DNA of 64,000 nt, taken from assembly GCA_964437245.1 (NCBI GenBank), contig CAYTGJ010000006.1:1-64000 (forward strand), in the 5' to 3' direction. The position numbers and the translations under genes were made by a program. The number at the start of each line of letters is the position of its first letter. The stretch's first letter is position 1. The notes beneath the pieces were generated by a model. It saw only the letters and a program-made list of their open reading frames with translations, searched no databases and was not told the DNA's origin. Positions 15,676 through 23,109 of the stretch are shown here, one piece after another. The stretch is from JANYCO01 sp964437245. GTDB lineage: Bacteria; Bacteroidota; Bacteroidia; Cytophagales; Cytophagaceae.

Positions 15676-16248
15676 TTAGCTCTTTAGCCAGTTTTCCAGG
15701 ATTTTTTCTCCATGCTCTGTGAGGATGGATTCAGGGTGAAACTGTACTCCCCGCACATTGTATTTCCGGTGCTTCAGGGCCATTATTTTCCCCGAGGCAT
15801 CCACTGCCGTGATCTCAAGCTCTTCCGGGAAATCTTTTGTATCCACTACCCATGAATGGTAGCGTCCTACGGAAAAAGATTCCGGGATCGCGTCGAACAG
15901 TACGGGGTCTTTGCTGTTGACAAGTGTAATAGGAGTGGCGATGCCGTGAAAGACTTTGTCAAGGTTTGTAAGCGTTCCTCCGAAGATCTCCCCGATACAT
16001 TGCTCTCCCAGGCATACTCCTAATATATTTTTGGTAGGAGCATAGGTTGTGACGATCTGTTGCAGGATCCCTGCCTCGGAAGGGATTCCCGGGCCGGGAG
16101 AAAGCATGATCTTTTGGTATTTTCCTACTTCTTCCAGGCTTATTTTGTCGTTTCGGTATACATCGATCTCATATCCGAATTTTTTTACGATGTGTACCAG
16201 GTTGTAGGTAAACGAATCGTAATTGTCGATCATTAATATCTTTTCCAT
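15676..16248 (-). CDS. trpG: Anthranilate synthase component II (glutamine amidotransferase)
   Basis: Supplies ammonia from glutamine to TrpE for anthranilate synthesis, the first committed step of tryptophan biosynthesis. The 190 residues show IDNYDSFTYNLV (8-19), LSPGPGIPSEAG (49-60), the nucleophile elbow GVCLGEQ with Cys79, and FHPES with His171 and Glu173. The residue after CLG is Glu where His is common; this position is not catalytic. It starts three bases after the trpE stop codon, so the two are co-transcribed and come under the trp attenuator upstream of trpE. A pabA-like role in folate synthesis cannot be excluded. Confidence 0.93.
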   Translation of the reverse strand: MEKILMIDNYDSFTYNLVHIVKKFGYEIDVYRNDKISLEEVGKYQKIMLSPGPGIPSEAGILQQIVTTYAPTKNILGVCLGEQCIGEIFGGTLTNLDKVFHGIATPITLVNSKDPVLFDAIPESFSVGRYHSWVVDTKDFPEELEITAVDASGKIMALKHRKYNVRGVQFHPESILTEHGEKILENWLKS

Positions 16249-16251
16249 CTC

Positions 16252-17664
16252 TTAACTTACTTTTTCAGCTTCTTCAACAGCTTTCTTAAGTGCTGCCAGT
16301 TTATTATTTACTTCCTGCAATTCATTTTCAATACTGGAGAGGGCTACGACTCCTGCTCCGGCCTGGTAATAGAGTACATTGTCCTTGCTCAGGATCGAAC
16401 GGATCATAATGGCGCTGTTAAATTCGCCGTTAAAGCCCATGAACCCGATACAACCTCCGTAAAATCCGCGGTTTCCGTGCTCTAGCCGGTTGATGATCTG
16501 CATCGCATTGTGCTTGGGGGCACCGGAGAGTGTACCGGCCGGAAAAGTATCTCCTACGATTTTGGCAAAATTTTCTTTCTCCTGCATCTGTCCTGTCACT
16601 TTTGAGACCAGGTGGATCACATGGGAGTAGTATTGTACTTCTTTCAGTGTTTCCACTTTTACATTTTCGCAGTGGCGGCTGAGATCATTTCTTGCCAGAT
16701 CCACCAGCATGACATGTTCGGCATTTTCCTTCGGATCGTTCAGTAGTTTCTTGGCCAGGTCATAATCCTTGATATCGTCTCCGGTACGGCGGAAGGTTCC
16801 CGCAATCGGATAGATCGTGGATTTTCCGTTCTTTACGACAATTTGGGCTTCCGGGGAAGAACCGAAAATACGGAAACTGCCATAGTCGAAGTAAAAAAGA
16901 TAAGGAGAAGGATTGATGGAGCGAAGACTCCGGTATACATTAAAGTCGTCTCCGTTGTACTGCCGGGAGAAGCGCCGAGAGAGCACGATCTGGAAAACAT
17001 CGCCACGGAGACAATGATCGACGCCTTTTTGAAGTACTTTAAGAAATTCGGCATCTGTAAAATTAGACTCTTCCCGGTCGATCAGGTTGAACTTGTAGAT
17101 GGCGAAGTCCCTTTTCCGTATATAATCCTCTATTTTTCCGATATCGCTTTCCTGGTCCTCTCCATAACTGTTTTCAATAATAAAGACCTCGTTGTTGAAG
17201 TGGTTGAACACTATAATATACCGGTATACATGATATTGAATATCGGGAATTTTTCTGAATTCAGTGGGATAAGTATTGATTTCGATTTCTTCAAAATAAC
17301 GGACGGAGTCGTACGAGCAATACCCGAAAATACCGCCGGTGATAAATGGGAAATTCAGTTTTTCTATTTCAAAGGAGTTGGCAAAAAGCCCGATTTCATC
17401 AGGCATATTAAGGTCGGGAGATATTTCTTTGCGAACCTGGGTGTTGTCCGGAAAACTTAACTCCAGTATATCGTTTTCTGCTTTCAGCCCTGCGATCGGT
17501 TGGCAGCAGATATAGGAGTAAATGTCTTCGTTGCCATGGTAATCAGAACTTTCCAGAAGTATGCTGTTAGGATACTTATCGCGTAATTTCAGATAGATAC
17601 TGACCGGAGTGATCGTGTCGGCCAGTATTTTTCGATAGGAGGTTTTTAAGGAATATTTTTTCAT
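16252..17664 (-). CDS. trpE: Anthranilate synthase component I
   Basis: Converts chorismate to anthranilate with ammonia from TrpG. The 470 residues show the N-terminal regulatory part (LLESSD near 37, the place where the feedback-inhibition motif LLES usually lies), then the chorismate-binding core: QIVLSRRF, PSPYLFYFDYGSFRIFGSSPE, PIAGTFRRTGDD, EHVMLVDLARNDL, VTGQM, FPAGTLSGAPK and GGCIGFMGF. All are complete. No other trp genes follow trpG, so the rest of the pathway is elsewhere. Expression should be set by the attenuator at 17665-17829, which ends only 14 bases before the start codon. Confidence 0.95.
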   Translation of the reverse strand: MKKYSLKTSYRKILADTITPVSIYLKLRDKYPNSILLESSDYHGNEDIYSYICCQPIAGLKAENDILELSFPDNTQVRKEISPDLNMPDEIGLFANSFEIEKLNFPFITGGIFGYCSYDSVRYFEEIEINTYPTEFRKIPDIQYHVYRYIIVFNHFNNEVFIIENSYGEDQESDIGKIEDYIRKRDFAIYKFNLIDREESNFTDAEFLKVLQKGVDHCLRGDVFQIVLSRRFSRQYNGDDFNVYRSLRSINPSPYLFYFDYGSFRIFGSSPEAQIVVKNGKSTIYPIAGTFRRTGDDIKDYDLAKKLLNDPKENAEHVMLVDLARNDLSRHCENVKVETLKEVQYYSHVIHLVSKVTGQMQEKENFAKIVGDTFPAGTLSGAPKHNAMQIINRLEHGNRGFYGGCIGFMGFNGEFNSAIMIRSILSKDNVLYYQAGAGVVALSSIENELQEVNNKLAALKKAVEEAEKVS

Positions 17665-17677
17665 ACTTTTTTGAATT

Positions 17678-17707
17678 AAAAAAGGCCTGCTGTGAACAGC
17701 AGGCCTT
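17678..17707 (-). terminator. trp attenuator terminator
   Basis: AAGGCCTGCTG-TTCA-CAGCAGGCCTT forms eleven perfect pairs with a four-base loop, followed on the minus strand by a run of Ts. It lies upstream of trpE, not after a gene, which is why it is read as an attenuator. Confidence 0.92.
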
Positions 17708-17761
17708 AAAATTAATGATATATCGCTAGATTACATATAAAGGGTACGTTCACAAAAACAA

Positions 17762-17809
17762 TTAATTTCTGTGCCACCACCAATTGTTATGTAATACTAT
17801 AGTGTTCAT
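17762..17809 (-). CDS. trpL: trp leader peptide
   Basis: A 15-residue open frame, MNTIVLHNNWWWHRN then TAA, with three consecutive TGG codons (plus-strand 17774-17782). It starts about 20 bases after the predicted transcription start and ends 55 bases before the terminator stem. Trp is the rarest residue in most proteins, so three in a row in a tiny frame just before an attenuator hairpin and trpE is hard to explain by chance. The peptide itself need have no function: its translation senses charged tRNA-Trp. Confidence 0.88.
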   Translation of the reverse strand: MNTIVLHNNWWWHRN

Positions 17810-17836
17810 CTCTTAGTTTGGTTTATCCCGACCGAT

Positions 17837-17869
17837 CAAATATAAGGAAATAATATTGAAAGGAGCAAT
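17837..17869 (-). promoter_or_regulatory. Predicted promoter of the trp operon
   Basis: On the minus strand ATTGC is followed after about 20 bases by TATATTTG, a perfect TAnnTTTG -7 box of the Bacteroidota primary sigma factor with a TTG-type -33 box. Transcription would start near 17829-17831, about 20 bases before the leader peptide ATG. Confidence 0.7.
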
Positions 17870-18003
17870 AGCGCTCCCGGGAAATTTTAGTAAGCCTGAG
17901 GGGTGGTGTTCCGGTTTTTGTATGACAGACCACCGACTGGCTGGTTCCCCGGCCAGTGCCGTCAACTTTATATCAAACGGTAACGTTAGTATCGGTACAA
18001 CAC

Positions 18004-18157
18004 AACCTTCCCCTGACCTTCTCTGCCAGTGCCCGAACAGCCATACAAAGGGAAAATGCTTCAGTTGTTGAATGACACATGGTAAAAATAACAGGACTAC
18101 TATTTTCCCCTTGTGCGATGGATTCTGAGCGTAAGCGGAGGAGGCCAGGAGAAGGTT
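18004..18157. mobile_element. MITE-like element, copy 1 (154 bp)
   Basis: About 80 percent identical by eye to 22807-22957 over its full length. It opens with AACCTTCCCCTGACC and closes with GGCCAGGAGAAGGTT, imperfect inverted termini, and inner parts are also complementary, so the whole element can fold into a long interrupted hairpin. It encodes nothing evident. No clear target-site duplication was found. It lies in the divergent spacer between the trp promoter and lysA, where the rest (17870-18003, 18158-18368) holds only small hairpins such as 17937-17956. Confidence 0.7.
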
Positions 18158-18368
18158 ATTCCTTAAGTTGATGATCATGGGTCGGTCCAGTAATTCCAGG
18201 TACAACAAAGTATTTCAGCACCAAGGGTACAGCCCGAGAGAGGAGTTTCCCGAAATCAGATCTTCTGAAAGAGATAAAGTGAGATGAAAAAGGAGATTGT
18301 TATTTTTATAACCCGCTAAAAACAATGTAACTTGCAGTTCTGAAATTTAAAAACACCAGAATTATTGT

Positions 18369-19601
18369 ATGCAATTAATAAATAATCAGTATCAGATCCA
18401 GGGGGTAAATGTGCTGGATATATGCGGGGAATTCGGTACACCTTTATATGTCTATGATGCAGATAAGATAGTGACGCAGTATAAAAGCCTCCAAAAGGCG
18501 TTTGAGGGAGTGAATCTGCGGATCAAGTATGCTACCAAAGCGCTTACCAATCAGGCGGTACTCAAAGTGCTGCGAAAAGCCGGAGCTGGTGCGGATGCTG
18601 TTTCTATCCAGGAAGTAAAACTTTCGCTGATGGCAGGGTTTACACCTGACAATATCATGTTTACTCCCAACTGCAGTGATTTTGAAGAAATACGGGAAGC
18701 AGTTTCTCTCGGTGTGACGGTAAATATTGATAATATTCCTTTCCTGGAAAAATTTGGCAAAGAATATGGCAGCAGCTATCCGGTTTGTATCCGGGTAAAT
18801 CCGCACATCGATGCCGGAGGGAACAAAAAGATCATGACCGGTCACAAACGCTCCAAATTTGGTATTTCCATAGACCAGATGGACAGGGTGTATTCGTTGA
18901 CCGATGAATATAAGCTTCAGGTGACAGGGATACATGTGCACAGCGGTTCGGATTTCAAAAATGCAGAAGCGTTTGTACAGGCAGCAGAAGTGATTTTTCA
19001 GGTGGCAATGATGTTTAGCGGACTGAAATTCGTTGATTTTGGCAGTGGGTTCAAGGTGGCATACAAGGAAGGAGATCATGTGACGGATGTCAATGAGCTG
19101 GGAGTGCGCATGAAGGAAGCGTTTGTTTCTTTCTGCAAACGTTATGGCAAAGATCTTGAAATCTGGTTTGAACCGGGCAAATACCTCGTGAGTGAGAGTG
19201 GGTTTCTGTTTGCGGGGGTAAATGTCGTGAAGGAAACACCGGCCTGTACCTTCGTAGGAGTTAATTCCGGTCTGAACCACCTGATCCGCCCTATGATGTA
19301 CGATGCTTACCACAGTATATTCAACGTCTCAAATCCTCTTGGAGCAACAAAAACCTATGATGTGGTAGGATATATATGCGAAACGGATACGTTTGGTACG
19401 GACATGGAAATGGCGGAAGTAAGAGAGGAAGATATCATATGTCTTCGCAATGCAGGTGCCTATGGCTTTAGTATGAGTTCCAATTATAATTCCCGTTTCC
19501 GGCCGGCAGAAGTGATGATTCTTGAGGGCAAGGCTGTGCTTATCCGCAAGCGGGAGACGATGGAAGATCTTCTGAGAAATCAGATCGAGGTGGATATTTA
19601 G
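18369..19601 (+). CDS. lysA: Diaminopimelate decarboxylase
   Basis: PLP enzyme that makes L-lysine from meso-diaminopimelate, the last step of lysine synthesis. It is a fold-III (alanine-racemase-like) protein of 410 residues. KYATKAL contains the PLP lysine Lys57; CIRVNPHIDAGG, KFGISIDQ, GIHVHSGSD (His for the PLP ring), FGSGFKV, FEPGKYLVSESG and CETDTFG (catalytic Cys from the second subunit) all appear in the expected order, as does the final Tyr-rich AGAYGFSMSSNYNSR. It is transcribed away from the trp operon. The aspartate kinase at 46359 feeds the same pathway. Confidence 0.96.
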   Translation: MQLINNQYQIQGVNVLDICGEFGTPLYVYDADKIVTQYKSLQKAFEGVNLRIKYATKALTNQAVLKVLRKAGAGADAVSIQEVKLSLMAGFTPDNIMFTPNCSDFEEIREAVSLGVTVNIDNIPFLEKFGKEYGSSYPVCIRVNPHIDAGGNKKIMTGHKRSKFGISIDQMDRVYSLTDEYKLQVTGIHVHSGSDFKNAEAFVQAAEVIFQVAMMFSGLKFVDFGSGFKVAYKEGDHVTDVNELGVRMKEAFVSFCKRYGKDLEIWFEPGKYLVSESGFLFAGVNVVKETPACTFVGVNSGLNHLIRPMMYDAYHSIFNVSNPLGATKTYDVVGYICETDTFGTDMEMAEVREEDIICLRNAGAYGFSMSSNYNSRFRPAEVMILEGKAVLIRKRETMEDLLRNQIEVDI

Positions 19602-19941
19602 AAAAAAAAACAAAAATGTTGAAAAATTTTTTCGACTAAAAAATTGCCTTTCGGAAGAAAAGATTTTTGACAGGTAGCCCGGAAGCAAAAATACATGATG
19701 CTCTGTAGTCCTTGATTAACGAGACCTATAGAGCATCATTCGTTTACTGGCTTTTGAAAATAGCTTTGAGAATGCCTGAAAGGACGATGAAATGTGGCGT
19801 AGAGAGTGGGGGTAGATAGACAAAAAACGAGGTTGCAACCATCCGAATATTTGGAACTTATGAAAAAAAACTATATTATTGAAGTGCTTTTAGTTTATTA
19901 ATTAAACTTAGTTTTAAACAATTTAAAAAAAGGAGGATCAC
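19602..19941. other. Intergenic region with one hairpin
   Basis: An inverted pair at 19695-19739 (ATGATGCTCTGTAG / CTATAGAGCATCAT, one mismatch, 17-base loop) may end the lysA transcript although no U-tract follows. The last 80 bases are AT-rich and end in the strong ribosome-binding site of the next gene. No ORF is supported. Confidence 0.5.
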
Positions 19942-20459
19942 ATGGCAACAGCAAAAAAGCCAACCGCAAAAAAGAAAGTAGCTGCTAAGAAGCCGGCTGC
20001 TAAGAAAAAAGTAGCTGCTAAAAAACCAGTAGCTAAGAAAGCCGCTGCTAAGAAGCCGGTAGCTAAGAAAAAAGTAGCTGCTAAAAAACCAGTAGCTAAG
20101 AAAGCTGCTGCTAAGAAGCCGGTAGCTAAGAAAAAAGTAGCTGCTAAGAAGCCAGTAGCTAAGAAAAAAGTAGCTGCTAAGAAGCCAGCTGCTAAAAAAC
20201 CAGTAGCTAAGAAAGCTGCTGCTAAGAAGCCGGTAGCTAAGNNNNNNNNNNNNNNNNNNNNNNNNNNNNNNNNNNNNNNNNNNNNNNNNNNNNNNNNNNN
20301 NNNNNNNNNNNNNNNNNNNNNNNNNNNNNNNNNNNNNNNNNTAAGAAAGCTGCTGCTAAGAAGCCGGTAGCTAAGAAAAAAGTAGCTGCTAAGAAGAAAA
20401 CTGCTACTAAACCAGCAGAAACAACTACGAGCACGTTCGTAAGTTCTCTTCTTTCTTAA
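19942..20459 (+). CDS. Histone H1-like Lys/Ala/Pro repeat protein (contains assembly gap)
   Basis: Small basic DNA-binding protein made of AAKKPVAKK and AAKKKVAAK units with a longer period of 21 residues (63 bases), like the C-terminal tail of histone H1 and the Hc1/Hc2-type proteins; likely coats or compacts DNA. The gene begins MATAKKPTAKKKVAAKK and ends KKTATKPAETTTSTFVSSLL plus Ser. A 100-N gap lies inside the repeats. After the gap the correct frame is shifted relative to the N count, so the real missing length must be 2 modulo 3. It carries a near-perfect Shine-Dalgarno, AAAGGAGGATCAC, six bases before the ATG, rare in this phylum. Histone-like function is inferred from composition only. 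Confidence 0.85.
20242..20341. other. Assembly gap of 100 N in repeats
   Basis: Exactly 100 N, the usual filler for unknown length. Both flanks are copies of the same 63-base repeat, so the assembler probably could not cross it. The true repeat number is unknown. Confidence 0.9.
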
Positions 20460-20498
20460 TTTGAATGGATAGCCGGACAGTGTCCGGTAGAGAGTATT

Positions 20499-20530
20499 AC
20501 ACGAGATCATTTAGTCTCGTGTTTTTTTTT
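20499..20530 (+). terminator. Terminator of the histone-like gene
   Basis: ACACGAGA-TCATTTAG-TCTCGTGT followed by nine Ts: a perfect eight-pair stem and classic U-tract, 40 bases after the stop. Confidence 0.93.
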
Positions 20531-20641
20531 GCCTGAAAGTTCCGTAGATACTTTGGTCAAAGTCATGAGAACGGCACACTGCTGGTCGTATTTAGCATTG
20601 ATATAAAAAAGTAGCTGTTTCCAGGCTGGGTCCCTGTTTCC

Positions 20642-20663
20642 TGTCTGGTCCCCTGACCAGACA
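20642..20663. repeat. Dispersed hairpin with CCCT loop, copy C
   Basis: TGTCTGGTC-CCCT-GACCAGACA, nine perfect pairs. The GTC-CCCT-GAC centre is identical to the hairpin at 10396-10419 although the outer stem differs, as expected for a structured repeat kept by compensating changes. Only the centre is shared clearly with copy B. Confidence 0.55.
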
Positions 20664-20742
20664 ACCGATACACAATTAGAGCCAGGTACGATTCCGGAAG
20701 CTAAAATTTGAATATATAGGTTAAACTTACGTTCTTTAAGTG

Positions 20743-21561
20743 ATGAAGAAGATATGCCTGCTAATAGTTGTTTTGTCTGCCTGTTTATTGCGCTTTAATA
20801 ACCTGAATGCCCAGGACAAACCGGATGATGCACCTGTTGTCAGGACGCATACAGGCCTGACGGTGTTGCCGGGAGTAAAAGGAGAATATTATTTTAAAGA
20901 GAATACCTGCGTTTTCTATAGTGTGGATTATAATTTTAATGAAAACTACCGGTACAGGATTACCAATAGTACCCGTTTGTACAACCGCCTCGGGGTGGAA
21001 GTCAATGTCGGAGGCAGATGGTATGTAGGAGCTTCTGCCGGACATCGGCTGGGATATATCGATAGTCTCAGCATGGCTTCGGTAAAGGCAAACGTGACAC
21101 ACCGGGGGAAAATAGGACCGATACATTTTATCAAGGAACTTTCAGGAGAGTATATCCATCATTTTAATTATCCTTTTTTTGATACCAAAAAAGATTTGCA
21201 GGCTGGTATCGGAGTAGCCTTGTACAAAGATTTTCCTGTTTTTAAGAGACCATTAGGGTTGATGCTGGGATATAAGCTCCTGATCAATTCGAACCTGGAG
21301 TTTGATATCTATAAAGACCGGAGAATTGACTTTACACGACTGAGAGCGGATGTTTTTTATGGGATTACCAAAAACCTGTATGTAGGGTTGTTTGTGATGA
21401 GAGAAACAGAATATTTTTATCCTCTGGGAAGCTCTGACGAATATGGTAATAATATTTATAACAAAGTAAACAGTATAAGCCCCGTGATAGGACTGAATCT
21501 CAACATTGTGCTTCGTCCGGAAAACATTGCGGAGTATATCCCTGGCTTACCTTTCCGCTAA
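20743..21561 (+). CDS. Outer-membrane-type secreted protein of unknown function
   Basis: The ATG at 20743 is preferred to a GTG just before it. The 272-residue product has a signal peptide (MKKICLLIVVLSACLLRFNNLNAQ). The rest is full of alternating hydrophobic/polar strands with aromatic ends (YFKENTCVFYSVDYNF, RWYVGASAGHRLGY, LRADVFYGITKNLYVGLFV, SPVIGLNLNIVLR), which suggests a small beta-barrel in the outer membrane. No family is recognised. It stands alone between two intergenic regions. Confidence 0.75.
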   Translation: MKKICLLIVVLSACLLRFNNLNAQDKPDDAPVVRTHTGLTVLPGVKGEYYFKENTCVFYSVDYNFNENYRYRITNSTRLYNRLGVEVNVGGRWYVGASAGHRLGYIDSLSMASVKANVTHRGKIGPIHFIKELSGEYIHHFNYPFFDTKKDLQAGIGVALYKDFPVFKRPLGLMLGYKLLINSNLEFDIYKDRRIDFTRLRADVFYGITKNLYVGLFVMRETEYFYPLGSSDEYGNNIYNKVNSISPVIGLNLNIVLRPENIAEYIPGLPFR

Positions 21562-21714
21562 AACGGATATTAATTGTGAGCGGGAACTCCTTAAAACAAG
21601 GAAAATAATAAGTATATTTGAGTATAAGACTAACCTGACCACATGAATAAAGCAAATAAATTCCTACAAACAGTATGCTGCATTCTCAATCGGGTTATGA
21701 ACCATGATTGACCA

Positions 21715-22476
21715 ATGAAATTCATATACCATTCTCTACAGGAAAAAAAATCAAAAGGCCAGAAATCTTTTGCCGTCCTGCTTGATCCTGACAAGCTGGA
21801 TGAAGCAGGTTGCCGGAAGATGGTAAAACTGGGAATGGCGCACAATATCAGTTATTTTTTTGTGGGAGGGAGTTTGCTTATGGACGATAGCCTGGCCAAT
21901 ACGATCCGTATCATTAAAGCCGAAACAACGATCCCTGTGGTGATTTTTCCGGGGAGCAACAACCAGGTCAGCAAAGAAGCGGATGCTATCTTACTTCTGT
22001 CGCTGATCTCCGGAAGAAATGCCGATGCACTGATCGGACAGCATGTAGTGGCGGCTCCTATTTTAAAACAAAGCGGACTCGAGATCCTGGCCACCGGTTA
22101 TATGCTGGTAGACTGCGGCCGGCAGACCACTGTTTCGTATATCAGCAATACCACCCCGATCCCTTATGATAAGCCTGCTATAGCTGCTTGTACGGCGATG
22201 GCGGGAGAAATGCTCGGATTAAAACTTATATACCTGGACGGGGGGAGCGGTGCGCAGAATCCTGTGGCGCCTGAAATGATCCGCATGGTATGTAAATCGG
22301 TAGAAACTCCGGTGATCGTAGGCGGGGGGATTAATTCACGTGAAAAAGCCTATAATGCATTGAAGGCTGGAGCAGACGTGATCGTGGTAGGCAATGGGAT
22401 CGAAAAAAATCCGGGACTGCTTTCGGAGATCTCTTCCGTAGTACATGAAATGAATGCTGAAAAAGTAGCAGACTGA
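21715..22476 (+). CDS. Geranylgeranylglyceryl/heptaprenylglyceryl phosphate synthase family protein
   Basis: TIM-barrel prenyltransferase of 253 residues that joins a polyprenyl diphosphate to sn-glycerol-1-phosphate, the chemistry of archaeal ether lipids. Landmarks are FAVLLDPDK (19-27), FFVGGS, VIFPGSNNQVS, ILLLSLISGRNADALIGQHV, GYMLVDCGRQTTVSYISNTTPIP, IYLDGGSGA, PVIVGGGINS and GADVIVVGNGIEK, which bind the phosphate. Bacteroidota members form a known subgroup that uses geranylgeranyl-length substrates in vitro; the physiological product in this phylum is uncertain. No other lipid gene is near. Confidence 0.92.
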   Translation: MKFIYHSLQEKKSKGQKSFAVLLDPDKLDEAGCRKMVKLGMAHNISYFFVGGSLLMDDSLANTIRIIKAETTIPVVIFPGSNNQVSKEADAILLLSLISGRNADALIGQHVVAAPILKQSGLEILATGYMLVDCGRQTTVSYISNTTPIPYDKPAIAACTAMAGEMLGLKLIYLDGGSGAQNPVAPEMIRMVCKSVETPVIVGGGINSREKAYNALKAGADVIVVGNGIEKNPGLLSEISSVVHEMNAEKVAD

Positions 22477-22806
22477 TCCTGGATGCCCGATCCGCACGAT
22501 ATAATCCTCTGCCCGGAAGGATCTGGTCGGAAAAGTTGGAGGCTAAACATAAATATTAGCTCAACGGAATAAGAAGAAAGGGACATTACTCACTCTACGA
22601 AAGGATGCCCTGAACGAATTTTATCTTCGCATTGAATGCTTCACCTGAAGTAGTAGTCTTGCTGGCCTGGGATTAAAAATAAAGCTTTGGTAGTTTATCT
22701 TTTAAAATGCGCTCTGTGCCTGCGGCGTGAAGTCTTATTTCGATAATTCTCAGGAATCAATTGTCGTCTTCGAGGTTACGAACAACGTGGTATTACAGGA
22801 TAGCGC
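22477..22806. other. Intergenic region without a supported gene
   Basis: No ORF with coding character and no known RNA was recognised. Together with the MITE-like element that follows, it makes a 630-base gene-free stretch, which may be a site of repeated insertions. Confidence 0.4.
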
Positions 22807-22957
22807 AACCTCCCCCTGGCCTCCGCCAGCGCACGAACAGCCGCACAAGGGGGAAATGCTTCGGTTATTGAAGGATAGATGGTAAAAATAATAAAACTAC
22901 TATTTCCTCCTTGCGCGATGGATTCTGAGCGTAGACGGAGGGGGTCAGGGGGAGGTT
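22807..22957. mobile_element. MITE-like element, copy 2 (151 bp)
   Basis: Matches copy 1 at 18004-18157 along its whole length, including GATGGTAAAAATAA and GCGATGGATTCTGAGCG. The termini AACCTCCCCCTGGCCTCCG and CGGAGGGGGTCAGGGGGAGG form an imperfect inverted repeat that is more regular here than in copy 1. No coding capacity or clear target duplication was seen. The bases after it, to 23047, contain no gene. Confidence 0.72.
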
Positions 22958-23047
22958 TTTTAGTGTTAACGGCTATCGTTCTCTGGCAAGACACCAGGGT
23001 TTGGCGAAAGCCCGGACTAGCCGGGAGAGGGGAAGCACTTCCAACTA

Positions 23048-23080
23048 AAAACCCCGAAGATGTTTTATCCCCGGGGTTTT
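23048..23080 (-). terminator. Terminator of the AraC-family gene
   Basis: AAAACCCCG and CGGGGTTTT form nine perfect pairs with a 15-base loop, 30 bases past the stop codon; A/T-rich arms give a U-tract. Confidence 0.78.
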
Positions 23081-23109
23081 ATCAAAGTTGTGTTGACTGC
23101 TATAGAAGC

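Larger units (their letters stand above)
17665..17829 (-). promoter_or_regulatory. trp operon leader: ribosome-mediated attenuator
   Basis: Three mutually exclusive pairings can be drawn on the minus strand. (1) CACAGAAA (17766-17773, right after the three Trp codons) with TTTTTGTG (17751-17758), eight pairs with one G-U. (2) TGTGAAC (17748-17754) with GTTCACA (17691-17697), seven pairs, an antiterminator. (3) the terminator stem at 17682-17707. If the ribosome stalls on the Trp codons, segment 1 is covered, pairing 2 forms, and the terminator is broken; with enough charged tRNA-Trp, pairings 1 and 3 form. This is the logic of the E. coli trp leader; the mechanism here is inferred from sequence. 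Confidence 0.85.

Noticed and set aside
15912..16020. TrpG with Glu instead of His in GVCLGxQ as a sign of an inactive amidotransferase
   Set aside because: The catalytic Cys79, His171 and Glu173 are all present and the changed position varies among active family members.
19960..20400. Possible CRISPR array or minisatellite in the repeats around the 100-N gap
   Set aside because: There are no unique spacers; the units are in-frame codon repeats of AAKKPVAKK type.
19938..20510. Minus-strand frame of hydrophobic LAAAFLATGF repeats that looks like a membrane protein
   Set aside because: It is the antisense reading of the Lys/Ala repeat gene; the plus strand has a strong ribosome-binding site and terminator and fits a known protein type.
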